From contig NC_087082.1 in assembly GCF_026151205.1 (NCBI RefSeq), positions 2,384,001-2,448,000 of the forward strand: a DNA stretch of 64,000 nucleotides. Direction: 5' to 3'. Under the pieces are notes generated by a model. That model was not told where the DNA came from. It ran no database searches and saw nothing but the letters and a program-made list of their open reading frames with translations. Shown piece after piece: positions 52,796 through 64,000 of this stretch. Position numbers and translations under genes: made by a program. Position 1 is the first letter of the stretch; each line of letters begins with the position of its first letter. The stretch is from Bolinopsis microptera (taxonomy: Eukaryota; Ctenophora; Tentaculata; Lobata; Bolinopsidae).

Positions 52796-54762
52796 ATGGA
52801 CAACAGATATGGGGATGATTACAATGGAAGCTACATTCCCAGAGGACCGCCAAGTTATGCAGGCAGTAACCCACCTCAGGTGAATGGTAGCTATTCAGGG
52901 AGCATACCAAGAGGTCCACCAAGCTTTGCTGGAAGTGTACCTAGACCTTATGACAACAATGAAAAAGAGTTTGATGCTAACAGGTAAGAAATTTAAGTTC
53001 CAAAATTATTTTGTTTGATCCTTGAATTGTGTTAGTCAGATTCATAAACATGTAACAGGTAATGTTAACATATCTACAACAACAAATTCGATTCCATGTT
53101 ATGTACCATAATGATTAACTAACTAGTAACTATGAACAACTTATTCTTGCAAAAATCATCTTTAATCATGCTATTGAGGGTTCACTTGCAATAGTTGACT
53201 CATTCATTTTCAGGATTCCTTATGCACAACCATCACACAACTTCATTCCTTTACCACACGGTTACAGTGCAGCACACAGTAACATTGTACACCCTCCCTA
53301 TTACACTCAGTCAAATTGGTACAGTGAGCACAATGCACATCACAATTTGAATTATCCCTATGGCCATGGCCATGGCATCCATCCTCAAGCAGTCTCGCAT
53401 GTACCCCAAAAACCCACATATTGGATATCAATGTGTGTAATATGTGTTGCAAGTATCCCAAAACACTTACCTAGTAAATGTCCTACAGAAATGGTGGATA
53501 ATACATACATGTGGCCTTCTATATGTTACAAATGCAAGTCTTTTATTCCAATACATGATCATAAAGATTGTCCAAATGCTAGATCTTTGACTTGTACAGC
53601 TAAGAGCTTGGACAACTTTTTGCACCATACTCGTACAACAGAACAAGAAGCTATTGAAATACGGAAGAAATGCAATCGCAAGAAAGCTGTTAACTCAAGA
53701 AAGTCATCATTTAAGATAGCTTCAGATGAAAGTGTCACAGGAACCACATTTAACCCTAAAAAAACTAAGAAAACATTTGTTCAGAAGCCCCACGGTCCTA
53801 ATCGTCCGAATTTACCTCCAATGTCTTCGTTTTTACAACCGATGAATGAAAATAAAGACTGTAACGGTAGAGAAGCATTTGCCACTTGCTCAGCTGCTAA
53901 TACACTGAGAACTCCATTTGTTGTCGGAGATAACACTGGTGATTACACACTGCCAAATATTGAGAAAACAAAGAATAACACATACACCACAAAGCTTGAT
54001 TTTGATGATTTGGAAGAGACACGGAGCTATAAGGAACAACCTGTTAAAGTTAACAGAATATCTAGAAAGTTTGTAAGGGCCAGGATTATCACAGTCTCTA
54101 ATCCAACAGTACATTCAAACCATCTAGTAGCTTCCAAACAGGAAACCCATTCTCTGGCCGATGTGAAATGTTCAAGCTTGATAACTAACAGTGATGTTAA
54201 AAACAAGGACCAGCCAGTTGTTTGGAATGATCTGTCGTTAGTTTATTCTCAAGAGTCTACCAAGACAGCTGAACGAAATTCGTTTGAGGGAAATGATAAA
54301 GAAAACAAAATTCCTGAAGCTCAAAACTATCAAGTTATGCCAAAGTCACCTCTCCCAAGAGCTTCACGAAGCATCATAACCCTTGGTTCTGATTCAGAAG
54401 CAGATCTGTACTCTTCAAACGATGAGGAAGATGTCCTGATGAGCCACTCATTCTCACGCGTTAAGAATCTGAAGGATAATGTCCATGTAAAACCCCTTTC
54501 TTTTCCTCAGATAGAATCACCTGATTCACTGTCAAAGAAAGCTCTTTCTTATATTTCTCCTATCGATGAACAGACTTACGACCATAGATACTTAAATAGC
54601 AACGAGAATTTCCAACTACCTTTGGAGTCTTCAAAAGTCAGCCTGCAACAGTCAAAAAACAAAAGAAAGAAGAATGGAAAAGGTCATCAAATATGCAATT
54701 TCAGTAAGAAAACCCCAGGTTCTAGCTCTGTCTTAGACAATTTACTTTTACAAGCAGGTTGA
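52796..54762 (+). CDS. Two-exon protein with tandem CX2CX6HX4C knuckles
   Basis: Exon 1, 52796-52983, opens MDNRYGDDYNGSYIPRGPPS and holds two copies of the phrase GSxPRGPPS(Y/F)AGS. Its donor AACAG/GTAAGA is in phase 2, and exon 2, 53214-54762, follows TTTTCAG. The product has 578 residues. After a His/Tyr/Pro-rich linker (about 64-130), two zinc-knuckle-like motifs of identical spacing occur: C137-x2-C140-x6-H147-x4-C152 and C167-x2-C170-x6-H177-x4-C182. The rest is long, polar and disordered, with serine/acidic clusters (GSDSEADLYSSNDEED) and basic stretches (KNKRKKNGKGH). The classical retroviral knuckle has x4 between the second Cys and His, so this x6 form is atypical. A nucleic-acid-binding nuclear or germ-granule protein is possible. 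The large second exon hints at a partly retroposed origin, unproven. Confidence 0.8.
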
Positions 54763-55155
54763 CACGATTCTGTTTTATTCCATTTTCTATTTGTTTAAAA
54801 CAAATTTTGTTTCATTTGTTTCGTTACTTCGAATCAGTATCAAAGCACTATATTATAGTTTGACGATGTTATGTCATGAACTGTCATCCTGTTACTAATA
54901 TCATGTTACGTGCGCGGTGCAGGAGGTTTTTAGTTTCATAAGTTCATAACATGGCCATCAGATGTACGTTTAACCAATAGACGACGTATTTGCCAGAATA
55001 TTCGAGCAAAGAAGGCCAGTAATAGTGTTAAAATCGGGCCACATTAACCATCATTTTAACAACAAACCAAAATCGAAAACAACCGAAAAAGCATCCTTTC
55101 TCAATTCGAGAGCAGCTATGAACATTGAACTGTAACATGCATATTTTGGCGGGAA
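54763..55155. other. Spacer downstream of the knuckle gene
   Basis: About 390 bases with no exon seen. The last 100 bases before 55156 lead into a small membrane-protein-like frame; GGCGGGAAATGG at its start is a loose translation context. Confidence 0.4.
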
Positions 55156-55362
55156 ATGGTTTCTACAACATCACAAGCAGGGTCTAATAATGACAGATTA
55201 GCATCCTCCTTTAATGTGAGAGCCGCAGTACATTGTCCACCAGCAAATATACACTTTGTATTGTTGTGGTTCCATGATGTGTACTCCCGCATACTTTTAA
55301 CTCCTGTTTTTCTTCTTGCTGCATTTTTGTGTGTAAGGTTCTACAATGATGTAATAAAATAA
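55156..55362 (+). CDS. Possible small single-pass membrane protein
   Basis: Intronless 68-codon frame: a polar N-terminus (MVSTTSQAGSNNDRLASSF), then a hydrophobic span ILLTPVFLLAAFLCV, ending RFYNDVIK. AATAAA overlaps the stop codon region (GTAATAAAATAAG). The layout would suit a small mitochondrial or ER protein, but there is no family match that I recognise and chance is possible. Confidence 0.33.
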   Translation: MVSTTSQAGSNNDRLASSFNVRAAVHCPPANIHFVLLWFHDVYSRILLTPVFLLAAFLCVRFYNDVIK

Positions 55363-57439
55363 GAAAGTACATACCCCTCAGATACATATATATATATATA
55401 CGATTAAAGTCATAAAATACTGATAACCTTAAATGTGCTTTTCTGATCGTCTCAGTCGACCTTTTGTAACATGAAATTAGTTTGATAAAAAATCCACTGA
55501 AATTAGCAATAAGTCACATTCCACAAACTGCACTTATTAGACGAATACTTAGACAGTAATACATGTACGTCTGCAACACTGAATATTGAGGGGTGTGCAT
55601 TTCAAGTGTAAGTGTAACAGTCAACAGTAGTCAGTCGCCGGAAGTGGCCATTTCCCTCTGTCCCCCCAACATTTCATTTTGTTACTTTTCTGCGTTGTAA
55701 GACTTTCTCGTTATGAGCGGTTTGGATGGTGAGGGTTTTAGCGGGTTAGTGTCTGGCATTGTGTTGCTTTGTATACCAGGTTATAAGCCTTTCAGAAAGG
55801 AAAGAAAACTCTTGATTCTCCAAATATTTCTTTCAAGTAGAATAATAAAATCTTCGGTCATCTGCCATGTTAAACTCATAAACAGAAGAGCAGTCACAGA
55901 TCTAGAGCTCAAGAACAAGCATAAGTCACACGAAAGCAAACGAAAATACGGCAGATTAGTATAAGTAATCACACGGATCTTCATCATGCATGACATTACT
56001 GTAAGTGTGAGCAGTCAGCAGAGGTTGCGTTATTGTGGTTACATGAAGGAAGGTAAATAGTTATCTAAACAATCCGCACACTGTACTCAGTACTGTACTG
56101 TACTGTCCAATGTCCATGTGCTTACTTGCTGTGTAATACAATAACTCAGGACTTCGTTTTAACATTTGACATCAAGTCGTTCCGATGATTTTGATCATGC
56201 TTAACAATGTGCTAACTTTGCTGACGTTCTCGTTCTTTTCAAGATTGTTGATAGAACGGATCTGCTCTCAATCTATGATAAGATAAGGCTGTTTGAATAT
56301 TGCCACAGATTGGCCACCTTGACATTTTAGACTGTGCCCATGCCTCCCTGGGGAACGTCAAATTTTTCACGCATTAAGCGCAACCAAATGGTTTTGGCGT
56401 GCATCCAAGCTATGTAGTATGTAGGACCTAATAGATCTAATATTATACCATTATACCATCACTTATCATACCAAATAAGGTAAATTGTTTTAGATCCCCG
56501 TTTGTTCAGTGCTAGCTCTCTCTTCCCATCTTATTGTATCAGTTAAAGTTGTCATTTCTTGGCATTTGTTATGTTTCTGGCGACTTGTCCTCCACAATAT
56601 TAGTTAGTTATGTTAGCAGTTTTCCTGTGAGCAGTGAGTGTGATGAGGTTATATTTATATAGTTATTTATTCAATAATCAATCTATTTCATATTTCTTTA
56701 TATAATGTAATTCAATATGTTTAAATGTTTATTGCGTTATTTAAATGATTGGTGTTTCTGGTACCTTTCCCATTAGGCTGGTATTAAATGTATGTTTTAT
56801 TTTCAAGTATGAAGTGTTTAAAACTTTTTAACAAACGTGTTCAAATGTTTGTATTTTTTGACTGAAACAGTCTTTTTTGACTGAAACAGTCTTCATATTG
56901 AAATTTAGTTTCGGGCTTTTATGTCCAATTTATTTTTTGGGTTTCTTATGATTTTAGTTGATTTGGCACAAGCCTAATATTGACTTTTTATTGAATTACT
57001 ACCTGTGCAATTGTTGATATAGTTGCCTTGTTTTCTGCTATCCTATCATTGCATATTTTGATAGCTTATTAACTTATTTTCAATATTCCACACAATATCA
57101 TTAATCATGATCCGTGTTTTCTTGCTTTTCCCCCGTATGTGTTAATGATCACACTACTATACACAACTCTTACATAAACACTTATCTTCTTCTGGTCGCT
57201 CAAAACAACAAACATTCACAATGTATCATACATAGTGCTATTTATATCGTACATCATAAATCATACACTGTGAGATGATTTTTTAGCTAAACAAACTTAT
57301 GAACAATAATTTCCTAATATCTTGAAAATTAGGGGCCATCTTATCACGGCTGGAGGATACTAATTGATAACTAATTGATAACTAATTGATTGATCGTTTT
57401 CTAATCGGTGTTATCATTACAAGTCATCAAAGTAAGGAT
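55363..57439. other. Intergenic stretch, possible promoter near 55.64 kb
   Basis: CGCCGGAAGTGGCC at 55636-55649 is an ETS/housekeeping-type promoter motif on the plus strand. About 76 bases further lies ATGAGCGGTTTGGATG/GTGAGG, which looks like a start exon with a donor, but I found no partner exon. A 19-base tandem duplication, TTTTTGACTGAAACAGTCT, is at 56857-56894. Otherwise AT-rich. Confidence 0.35.
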
Positions 57440-60400
57440 ATGAGCCGCTATCCACGGGATAACAAAGGCGACTACACCCAATATAATCCGCACGATTCTG
57501 ACAGAGGCAGCAACAGGTTAGCTTGTAATTAGTAGATATTTAGTTATTATTAATTATTAATCAATCGTATAAAATACTTGCTTCGTTTATTATTTATGTT
57601 TTTATTCAACTTTTATAACGCAACTCATTGATCTCTCGATGACTATAAATTGAAACTGAAATGATCTGAAATTTAAAATTTATTTGATTCTATGCATAAA
57701 CGAGTTCACAAAAACAGGCCCGATAATGACCGTTACTACAACGATCGAGACCGCCCTCCAATGGAGCCCGGACGTGATTCTTACGACGACCACGGTTCAT
57801 ACAGACGGGACCCCAACGACGACCGTCGTGATCCTTACTACGACGATCGCGGGAGAGAACCGCACCGGGATGACAGGCGATATGATGATCGGAGCGAATC
57901 GTACAATGGTAAACCGTACGATCAGGCATCGTACAGACAGGACTCAGGGTCCTACAGATACGACGACCGCCCTCCACCTAGAGGTGAGTTAGTCCTGAAA
58001 ATTTGTTTGTAATCAAGCAGTTATTTCCTCTGCTACTCCTGCTGCCTTTCGGTTGCCAATCTTTCTAAAACCTTTTGTAACCTCTTTTACTCTGATTTCT
58101 TATCACTTTTGCTGGTTCTGTGACTCGATAATGAAAACATCTTACCCTCTTCCTCAGACTATGAAGCGACCAGGGGTACAGTGCACGTTCCACCCCCAAA
58201 TACCCCCGCCTCCCTCATCCCCTCCCACCACTTCTCAAACTCACCCCGCTCACCCTCACACAATATCCCACCTCACAACCACGAGACAAGATCCTACGAG
58301 TTCACTCCTAACCAACTACCTGAGCGCTTCTTTGAGAGGACTGACTCCTACAATTACCCCACAAGTTACCCCGAGTCTCCCGATATCCAATCCCCGCCCG
58401 TAGGTTACGGTTTTAGTTCAAACTCCAACTCTCCCCGGTCTCCCTCCACCAAACTTCCCCCCAAATCACCGGGCTCGAGAGCATCTGGCTCGGTGTTCCT
58501 GGCCACTTCACCCCTCACTTCACCGGGGATCAGATCCACAGGCCGTGTTAGGTCTGGGTCTCGTGACACAGCACGTGACACAGCACGTGACACAGCACGT
58601 GACACAGCACGTGACACTGCACGTCCACCCTCTGTCAGATCTTCTAGCAAACCGCTGTCAGGTGAAACTCGGTCAGCTACCGTGCAGCTATAGTGTTGCT
58701 ATAGTGTTGCTATCGTGTTGCTATAGTGTTGCTATAGTGTTGCTATAGTGTTGCTATAGTGTTGCTATCGTGTTGCTATAGTGTTGCTATAGTGTTGCTA
58801 TCGTGTTGCTATAGTGTTGCTATAGTGTTGCTATAGTGTTGCTATAGTGTTGCTATAGTGTTGCTATAGTGTTGCTATAGTGTTGCTACAGTGTTGCTAT
58901 AGTGTTGCTATAGTGTTGCTATAGTGTTGCTATAGTGTTGCTATAGTGTTGCTATAGTGTTGCTATAGTGTTGCTATAGTGTTGCTATAGTGTTGCTATC
59001 GTGTTGCTATAGTGTTGCTATCGTGCAGCTATAGTGTTGCTATAGTGTTGCTATAGTGTTGCTATAGTGTTGCTATAGTGTTGCTATAGTGTTGCTATCG
59101 TGTTGCTATCGTACTGCTAGATCTGTGTAGCTACTGTTCTGTTTAGATATCGCCGGCTATCGTGGTGAATGGTTACCCTGGATTGGTGTCAGGGTTCGGG
59201 CCATTAACGAAATGCCATTTTCAGCATTTTTGTTGTGCCCTCTGGCTAGATGTAGAAATAATCACAATTCATGTATCGTTATATACATATTACATATAGT
59301 ATAGATGTATCGTTTCATGTCTTTCTCATTTGTCAATTCATTTCCGTATTAGTTTGGCCTAGACCCAAAATTGAGGTCTCTGAAAATTCGTATATTTTTC
59401 ACTTAGCCTTGAATTAAGTGCCACAACCTAAAGATATGAACAAATCAAAATTGAAATAACATTGCTACATATGCTCAATTTGCAGTGACCACCTTTCAAT
59501 TCGTCCTTTAAAACATATCGATATTCGTATACTGTATCTGCTGGCTTTATGTGCTCAGTACAATGCAGATGTACACTATACACTGTTGTGCACTATAAAC
59601 TGTACACTATGCGCTGTACACTATGCACTGTACTCTCTACAATGTACACTTCCGTCTTAACTCTACACTATATTATAATATAATGTACATTGTACAAGGT
59701 GCACTGGACGCGGCTGGACGCTATACAATACGCTCCACACAACAATAACTATAATTACACTGTGCCTCCTACTGATAGGAATGTGAAAGTGGAAGTTCCC
59801 GAAAGCAACTCATAGCTAAAATTTCAATGTAGCCTGTGTTATCATAATCTTTTTAAGAAGAAGATTGAATACGTCACTGAAAAGCTGCAAGCATTTAGTT
59901 CAGCCCTATTTCCTGCATAGTAGAGATGAAGAGCTTCAAATACTATATGATAGACCCGCACTGCACTGTATTGGCCAATTAGTAGCTTTTATACCATATC
60001 CTACATTAACCCGCCCAATAAACCCACCCAATAAACCCTCTCTCTCACCCAGGCGGAGGTAAAGAATTCTCCCAGTATGACGACGAGTATGACAGTAGAG
60101 GCGACCCCCGCTCCAGAATACCCCAGGAAAACGGAGCCACCGAGGTATGTGCGGAATCTGCGGAATTTCATCTCCTTAATTAATTAAACTAATTACCGCT
60201 AATCTGGTCTAAATATGCACTACTGCACTAGGTAATGTATCTAAATTGTTTATGATCCGAACACCTTGTTTCACTTTATTATACAGCTCAGTTCTACAAT
60301 CTACATGTGTAGAATGTGTGGAATGTGATATCATCCTTGAACACTGTGTTGTGATGATTAATGATCCCGCGCTCGGTGTGGGTGTAATTCAATCATTTTC

Positions 60401-63400
60401 TGTGTGGAAACTTGAGCCTGTAGCAGTGAAATAAGGGGGGTTGATATTCAAGGGAGTGCGGTAATTTTTGCACTGTGTATTGTGATTATTGACGAGATAT
60501 TATATCACGATCTGACGATGGTGTGAATATTCTGGAAACGAATATCCCCGAATCTGAAACTAATGTGATGATTCAATAACGTTGGTTGTATCATAACTTA
60601 TCTGACTTGTAATTTCGTTATTATATTGGTAACCTATGTTATCATTGAGGGGAAGATATGATCATGATATCACGTACTTTTATTATAAAGTTTATTATAA
60701 AGTGTATTATGAATGTTTTCAGGTAGATGACGTCAGATTAAACGAACGTGACGCAAACCCGCGCTACGCTGCTCAGACCGGGGCCGTGGAACTTGCTTAC
60801 GCGCCACCGTGAGTCACATTACGTCACGTGACAATGAGTCACATTACGTCACTTAGAAAATATGTCATGTGACATGACATGTTTATCTTATTTATTTTGT
60901 ACTGATGGAAGGAGTTACCATTACTCGTCAAATTGAAAGTTCATCTTAGATAATTAATTAGATGGTAGGTTGGAGGTTGTATTATTATACTCGGAGTGCA
61001 TCCAAACTGATACAATAACAGCGTTTTTCAAACCCTGAATTCTTGTTAAATACCCAAGATTCACTGTTACTCTTTTACAGGGAAGCAAAAGCGAAGAAAA
61101 AGCCTGTTCTAAAAGAGTTGGTAAGTCAGATAAGTGAACCAACTTAAAGTTAAACTTAGAGTTAATCTTCGAGAAAAGTTGGTCTGAAAAAATGTATTGG
61201 CCTGATTTGCATTCTGAACAACCCCATTTTCTCATACATTACCCTTGTTTCCGCTCAGAAACCGAAAGTGATAAAAGAGAAGTGGAAAAATAAACCCCCT
61301 AGAGAAAGAAAGAAGTACTGTGCTCTGTTCACATTCCTTATTCTTGCTGCCATATGCATAATCGTCGTCCCCATGGCTATATGTAAGTTATGTTCTACTG
61401 ATTTATTACATTAAGCATATAGAGTTCTTTCATTTGTTTTGTAAGATTTTGGTATGATATAAGAGGAAGGTTCATCGACGACTGACATTGTGTTCAAATA
61501 TTTCAAATATTACGAGCTTTTTATACCCTGCCGTTAAATCAGTCGTCCAGATATCTCAGATTTATTGAATAAATGAATTCTAGTACTTATACCAACCTTC
61601 GAAATTAATGGTTTCAATCGAACTTGAAATTCCGAAACATTTGCTGGTTTAGTTATTAAAGTAATCGAACAGTCTCATTTCGAAACGATATCACGATCGT
61701 GAATCTGTGATTAGACCGAAAAAAGCAGGTAGCATACATTACATGTTGTCATCATACCACTAGTGTACATCACGTGTATAAAATACTGTTGTGGGCCATT
61801 TCCTACTTTGTCAATTGGTAGAATGTATCTTTAGTTTCGTTTAATGCTTGTGTCAAGTTCGATTATTGCACGTGCAGTATTTACTTTACTTCTCGTCCCA
61901 AGTAAGTGTTTATTGCGCGTTTCGTTTAATTTCGTGAAAGGAGTATCTGTTTGGCTATTTTGTATTTTGTTCGGTTGAAATTAATTTATATTGAACTTCT
62001 GAAAACAATTAAATGCCACCTCAATGCAGTTTTTTGTTGGAATAGGTAGCCTCGGGGTTTTCGGGCTGGGGCTGGGACTGATGCTGTTGTTTTTGTGTGA
62101 GGGATATGGTTGTTGTGAAAATTGAAGGATGTAATAATTGTATGTCGAACTTGAACCGCACCGTCCACGGTGGAAATGTTGAGCTGAGTTCTTTATACAC
62201 CCCTACAATGGTATGTGGCAGTTCCTTGTGTAGAGCGATCTATCTTATCTAATCTAATCCATTCATTAATTGTTACACTTACTATAATACACCATATCAT
62301 TATATTTTTCTAACCTACAATAAAATGTGCCGAAGTGAAGTTATCATCACATCATGACCTTGTTATAAGTTATTACCATTAATATTTAATCTCGTTATAA
62401 TATACAGTGCCCTGTCAACACTATTACTGATATGACACGTCGCTCAAATCCCCCAGGAATTGCACTATTTCTCTTTTATCTACTCAGCGTTCAGTTACCC
62501 AGCACTCTTAATATTTGTATAAATTGAAGGTTGAGTTATTAGCTGAAGGAGTTTAAATCTGCCTGCAGTGCGTATTATATTAGGGACATATAGATGCGCA
62601 TCAAGTGTTGCGTTTGGTGAATAAATAACAGTTATTGTGTACCGACAGTTATTAGTTGCAAGTAGTGGACACCATGAACCGAATAAGAATGAGACAAATC
62701 AGGATACAGGATAATTCAAAAAATTCAAAATTGAATTTGTTGAACTGAGTATTGAAGTTGATAGAGGCCTCTGTGTTTCCTTTTGTTAAGAACTCCATAA
62801 CAAACAAATACCTGTGCTTAAGAAGAACAACCTTCAATAAACTATCGACTTTTCATACGCTTCAAAGTTTAGAAATTGACTTCATTTGACTGTTAAACAA
62901 GGTATTTTCTTGAAACAAGACCGAATAAACAAGACCAAATTGCCAGTAGAATATGTTGACGAGGTTATGAGGGGAGAGCTGGATTCTCAAAAGTCAAAAG
63001 AAGCTGAAACAACAATGTGTAACCTGTAACAACAACCTGTAACAACCATGATATTTCAGATGTAAGACTGTGGCACAAGTTAACGTGGCAAGACATCAGG
63101 AACCTCCAAGTGGAACCACGGAATATAAAGTGGGGTCAGCACGGTAAGTGGTGACACAATCCTCCGTAAGTAGTGACACAATCCTCCGTAAGTGGTGACA
63201 CAATCCTCCGTTAACTTTAGATCTGACTTCAGTTGTTTTCAGTTGTTTTTTTCTCTTCATACTTTTGGTGTTCATTTTTTGTAACTTCCAGGACAATATG
63301 TGTACTACAGAGATTTCAGTAACAACGTCATTGAAGTTGATTTGATTAACCATAGCTGGGACCCCATCTTTACATTTGAACAATGGGTAGGTTGTTTTTT

Positions 63401-64000
63401 GATTGAGCGTTTTCTTAATACTAATATTCCCAATTACAGTTGTCCTCTATTCGTCCAAGTTCGTCATTTTTATGTGTGAATTTTCTTTCTGAATCTAGCA
63501 ATCCGGAGATTGTTAGACCAACACATCAGGATTCCAATATAATTGGTTCTAAATTTCGCAAAATGTTCTGTTTATTACTACCTCTGTACTCTAATCGATT
63601 CACATCCTCACAACTCCTTATTTTAGAACAAAGCTGGGTATGATGATTTCGACGTAACAGGACACAACAGACTTCTCATCTTAGCTAAGAATAACGGGGT
63701 GAGTGGACTTATATTCCAAACTAATTAGAATATTCATAGATATTATGTATTCTTGATGACGTGCAGTAAAGATTCGATCACCGGAGCAATCTAAGTATGT
63801 CACGACTCACGATTTGAAATTTCAATGTTCCGGAGTTTAATTGGTCCGTTATGTAAATTCAAGTTTTTTAATGATTTAAATATGACGAAATACCGGAAGT
63901 CAACAGGTTCAGACTTTTGGGGTTGTTTATCAGCTGTTATCAGTAATGACACAGTTCTGTAGTTCGGAGACGGTTAAGTAGGTATTTTCGGTAACGCGCG
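57440..64000 (+). CDS. DPP-IV-like type II membrane protein, 5' ten exons (partial)
   Basis: Exons 57440-57516, 57718-57983, 58158-58661, 60053-60144, 60723-60808, 61081-61120, 61259-61382, 63060-63143, 63292-63386 and 63627-63698 join in one frame (480 codons) and continue past the window. Residues 1-374 are a disordered Asp/Arg/Tyr then Pro/Ser-rich cytoplasmic segment including five RDTA repeats. A Lys-rich stop (KPPRERKKY) precedes a single membrane span, CALFTFLILAAICIIVVPMA (about 376-396). After it come YVRLWHKLTW, YVYYRDFSNNVIEVDL, FTFEQW and VTGHNRLLILAKNNG, which resemble in order the start of the dipeptidyl-peptidase IV beta-propeller (S9B family, DPP4/FAP/DPP6/DPP10). The catalytic Ser/Asp/His part lies outside. 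Human DPP4 has a very short cytoplasmic end, so this long one is unusual. The family call rests on topology plus weak similarity. Confidence 0.7.
58561..58624 (+). repeat. Coding 12-base repeat CGTGACACAGCA
   Basis: Five near-identical copies in exon 3 of the DPP-IV-like gene encode Arg-Asp-Thr-Ala repeats. Each junction creates GCACGTGACA, so CACGTG recurs every 12 bases. Confidence 0.93.
58685..59115 (+). repeat. 11-base minisatellite GTGTTGCTATA in intron
   Basis: About 39 tandem copies of GTGTTGCTATA, with ATC for ATA and GTGCAGCTATA variants. It starts within about 25 bases of the donor of exon 3 in the DPP-IV-like gene and lies wholly in its third intron. Confidence 0.95.
59116..60052. 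other. Remaining part of DPP-IV-like intron 3
   Basis: AT-rich intron. TGTACACTAT/TGCACTAT words recur at 59570-59650 (for example TGTACACTATGCGCTGTACA), a small degenerate repeat. No separate gene seen. Confidence 0.5.
60811..60856 (+). repeat. Intronic duplication GAGTCACATTACGTCAC
   Basis: Two copies of GAGTCACATTACGTCAC directly downstream of the donor at 60809, separated by GTGACAAT. Each holds an AP-1-like TGAGTCA and a CRE-like TTACGTCA core, and the junction forms GTCACGTGAC. It may be regulatory or merely repetitive. Confidence 0.5.
61383..63059. other. Long intron 7 of DPP-IV-like gene
   Basis: About 1.7 kb separating the membrane-span exon from the first ectodomain exon. No internal exon, RNA gene or element recognised. 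CACGTG occurs near 61769 and 61869. Confidence 0.5.
63142..63212 (+). repeat. Three tandem copies of a splice-donor-bearing 22-mer
   Basis: GTAAGTGGTGACACAATCCT-CC is repeated three times starting at the donor of exon 63060-63143 (GTAAGT, GTAAGT, GTAAGT), with one GTAAGTAGTG variant. Each copy offers a consensus-like 5' splice site. Confidence 0.85.
63699..64000. other. Intron sequence at right edge
   Basis: Follows the GGG/GTGAGT donor of the last visible exon of the DPP-IV-like gene. No further exon is seen before the window ends. Confidence 0.5.

Noticed and set aside
53243-53461. Cys/His-rich minus-strand frame
   Set aside because: Antisense shadow of the knuckle-gene exon.

Overview
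The window looks like nuclear DNA of an invertebrate animal. Coding sequence is split into short exons with clean GT/AG borders and matching phases. Introns are mostly 0.2 to 1.7 kb, base composition is AT-rich, and there are many microsatellites, minisatellites, LINE fragments and small inverted-repeat elements. No operons, Shine-Dalgarno sites or CRISPR arrays are seen. I cannot name the species; a non-bilaterian or a lophotrochozoan would both fit. Gene models were assembled by eye from reading frames, splice signals and phase agreement, without transcript or homology searches.

Layout. 0-10 kb: mostly non-coding, with a possible two-exon minus-strand gene at 584-1032, a 1.2 kb GTTAAC-rich minisatellite, a long (CT)n run and a poly-G run. 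10-13 kb: a plus-strand leucine-rich-repeat-like gene. 15-16 kb: a lone LINE ORF1-like gene. 16.3-17.9 kb: a five-exon minus-strand gene for a secreted protein with acidic and basic segments. 19.9-21 kb: nested inverted-repeat elements, including a near-perfect 298-base foldback.

22.7-30 kb: the most unusual part. Two neighbouring minus-strand genes encode secreted cysteine-rich paralogues of 1565 and 540 residues. They share an N-terminal domain, a phase-1 intron after the signal-peptide exon and a repeated six-cysteine module. The larger one also carries a Lys/Ala/Pro/Thr tract of about 265 residues encoded by a hexamer repeat. Together with the 16-18 kb gene this is a local group of secreted, highly charged proteins; an extracellular matrix, glue or mineral-matrix role is possible but unproven.

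31-40 kb: a six-exon small coiled-coil gene whose third intron holds a 1.17 kb minisatellite, then an ankyrin-repeat gene and a second short gene or continuation, with frame problems. Two inverted copies of a sequence of about 390 bases flank the ankyrin and second-gene locus. 41-44 kb: terminal-inverted-repeat elements around a broken G-protein-coupled-receptor-like gene. 44.5-48.4 kb: a tandem array of a 703-base unit. 50-52.6 kb: two 5'-truncated LINE fragments facing each other. 52.8-54.8 kb: a two-exon gene with two tandem CX2CX6HX4C knuckles. 57.4 kb to beyond the right edge: ten exons of a type II membrane protein whose ectodomain start resembles the dipeptidyl-peptidase IV family, with an unusually long disordered cytoplasmic region.
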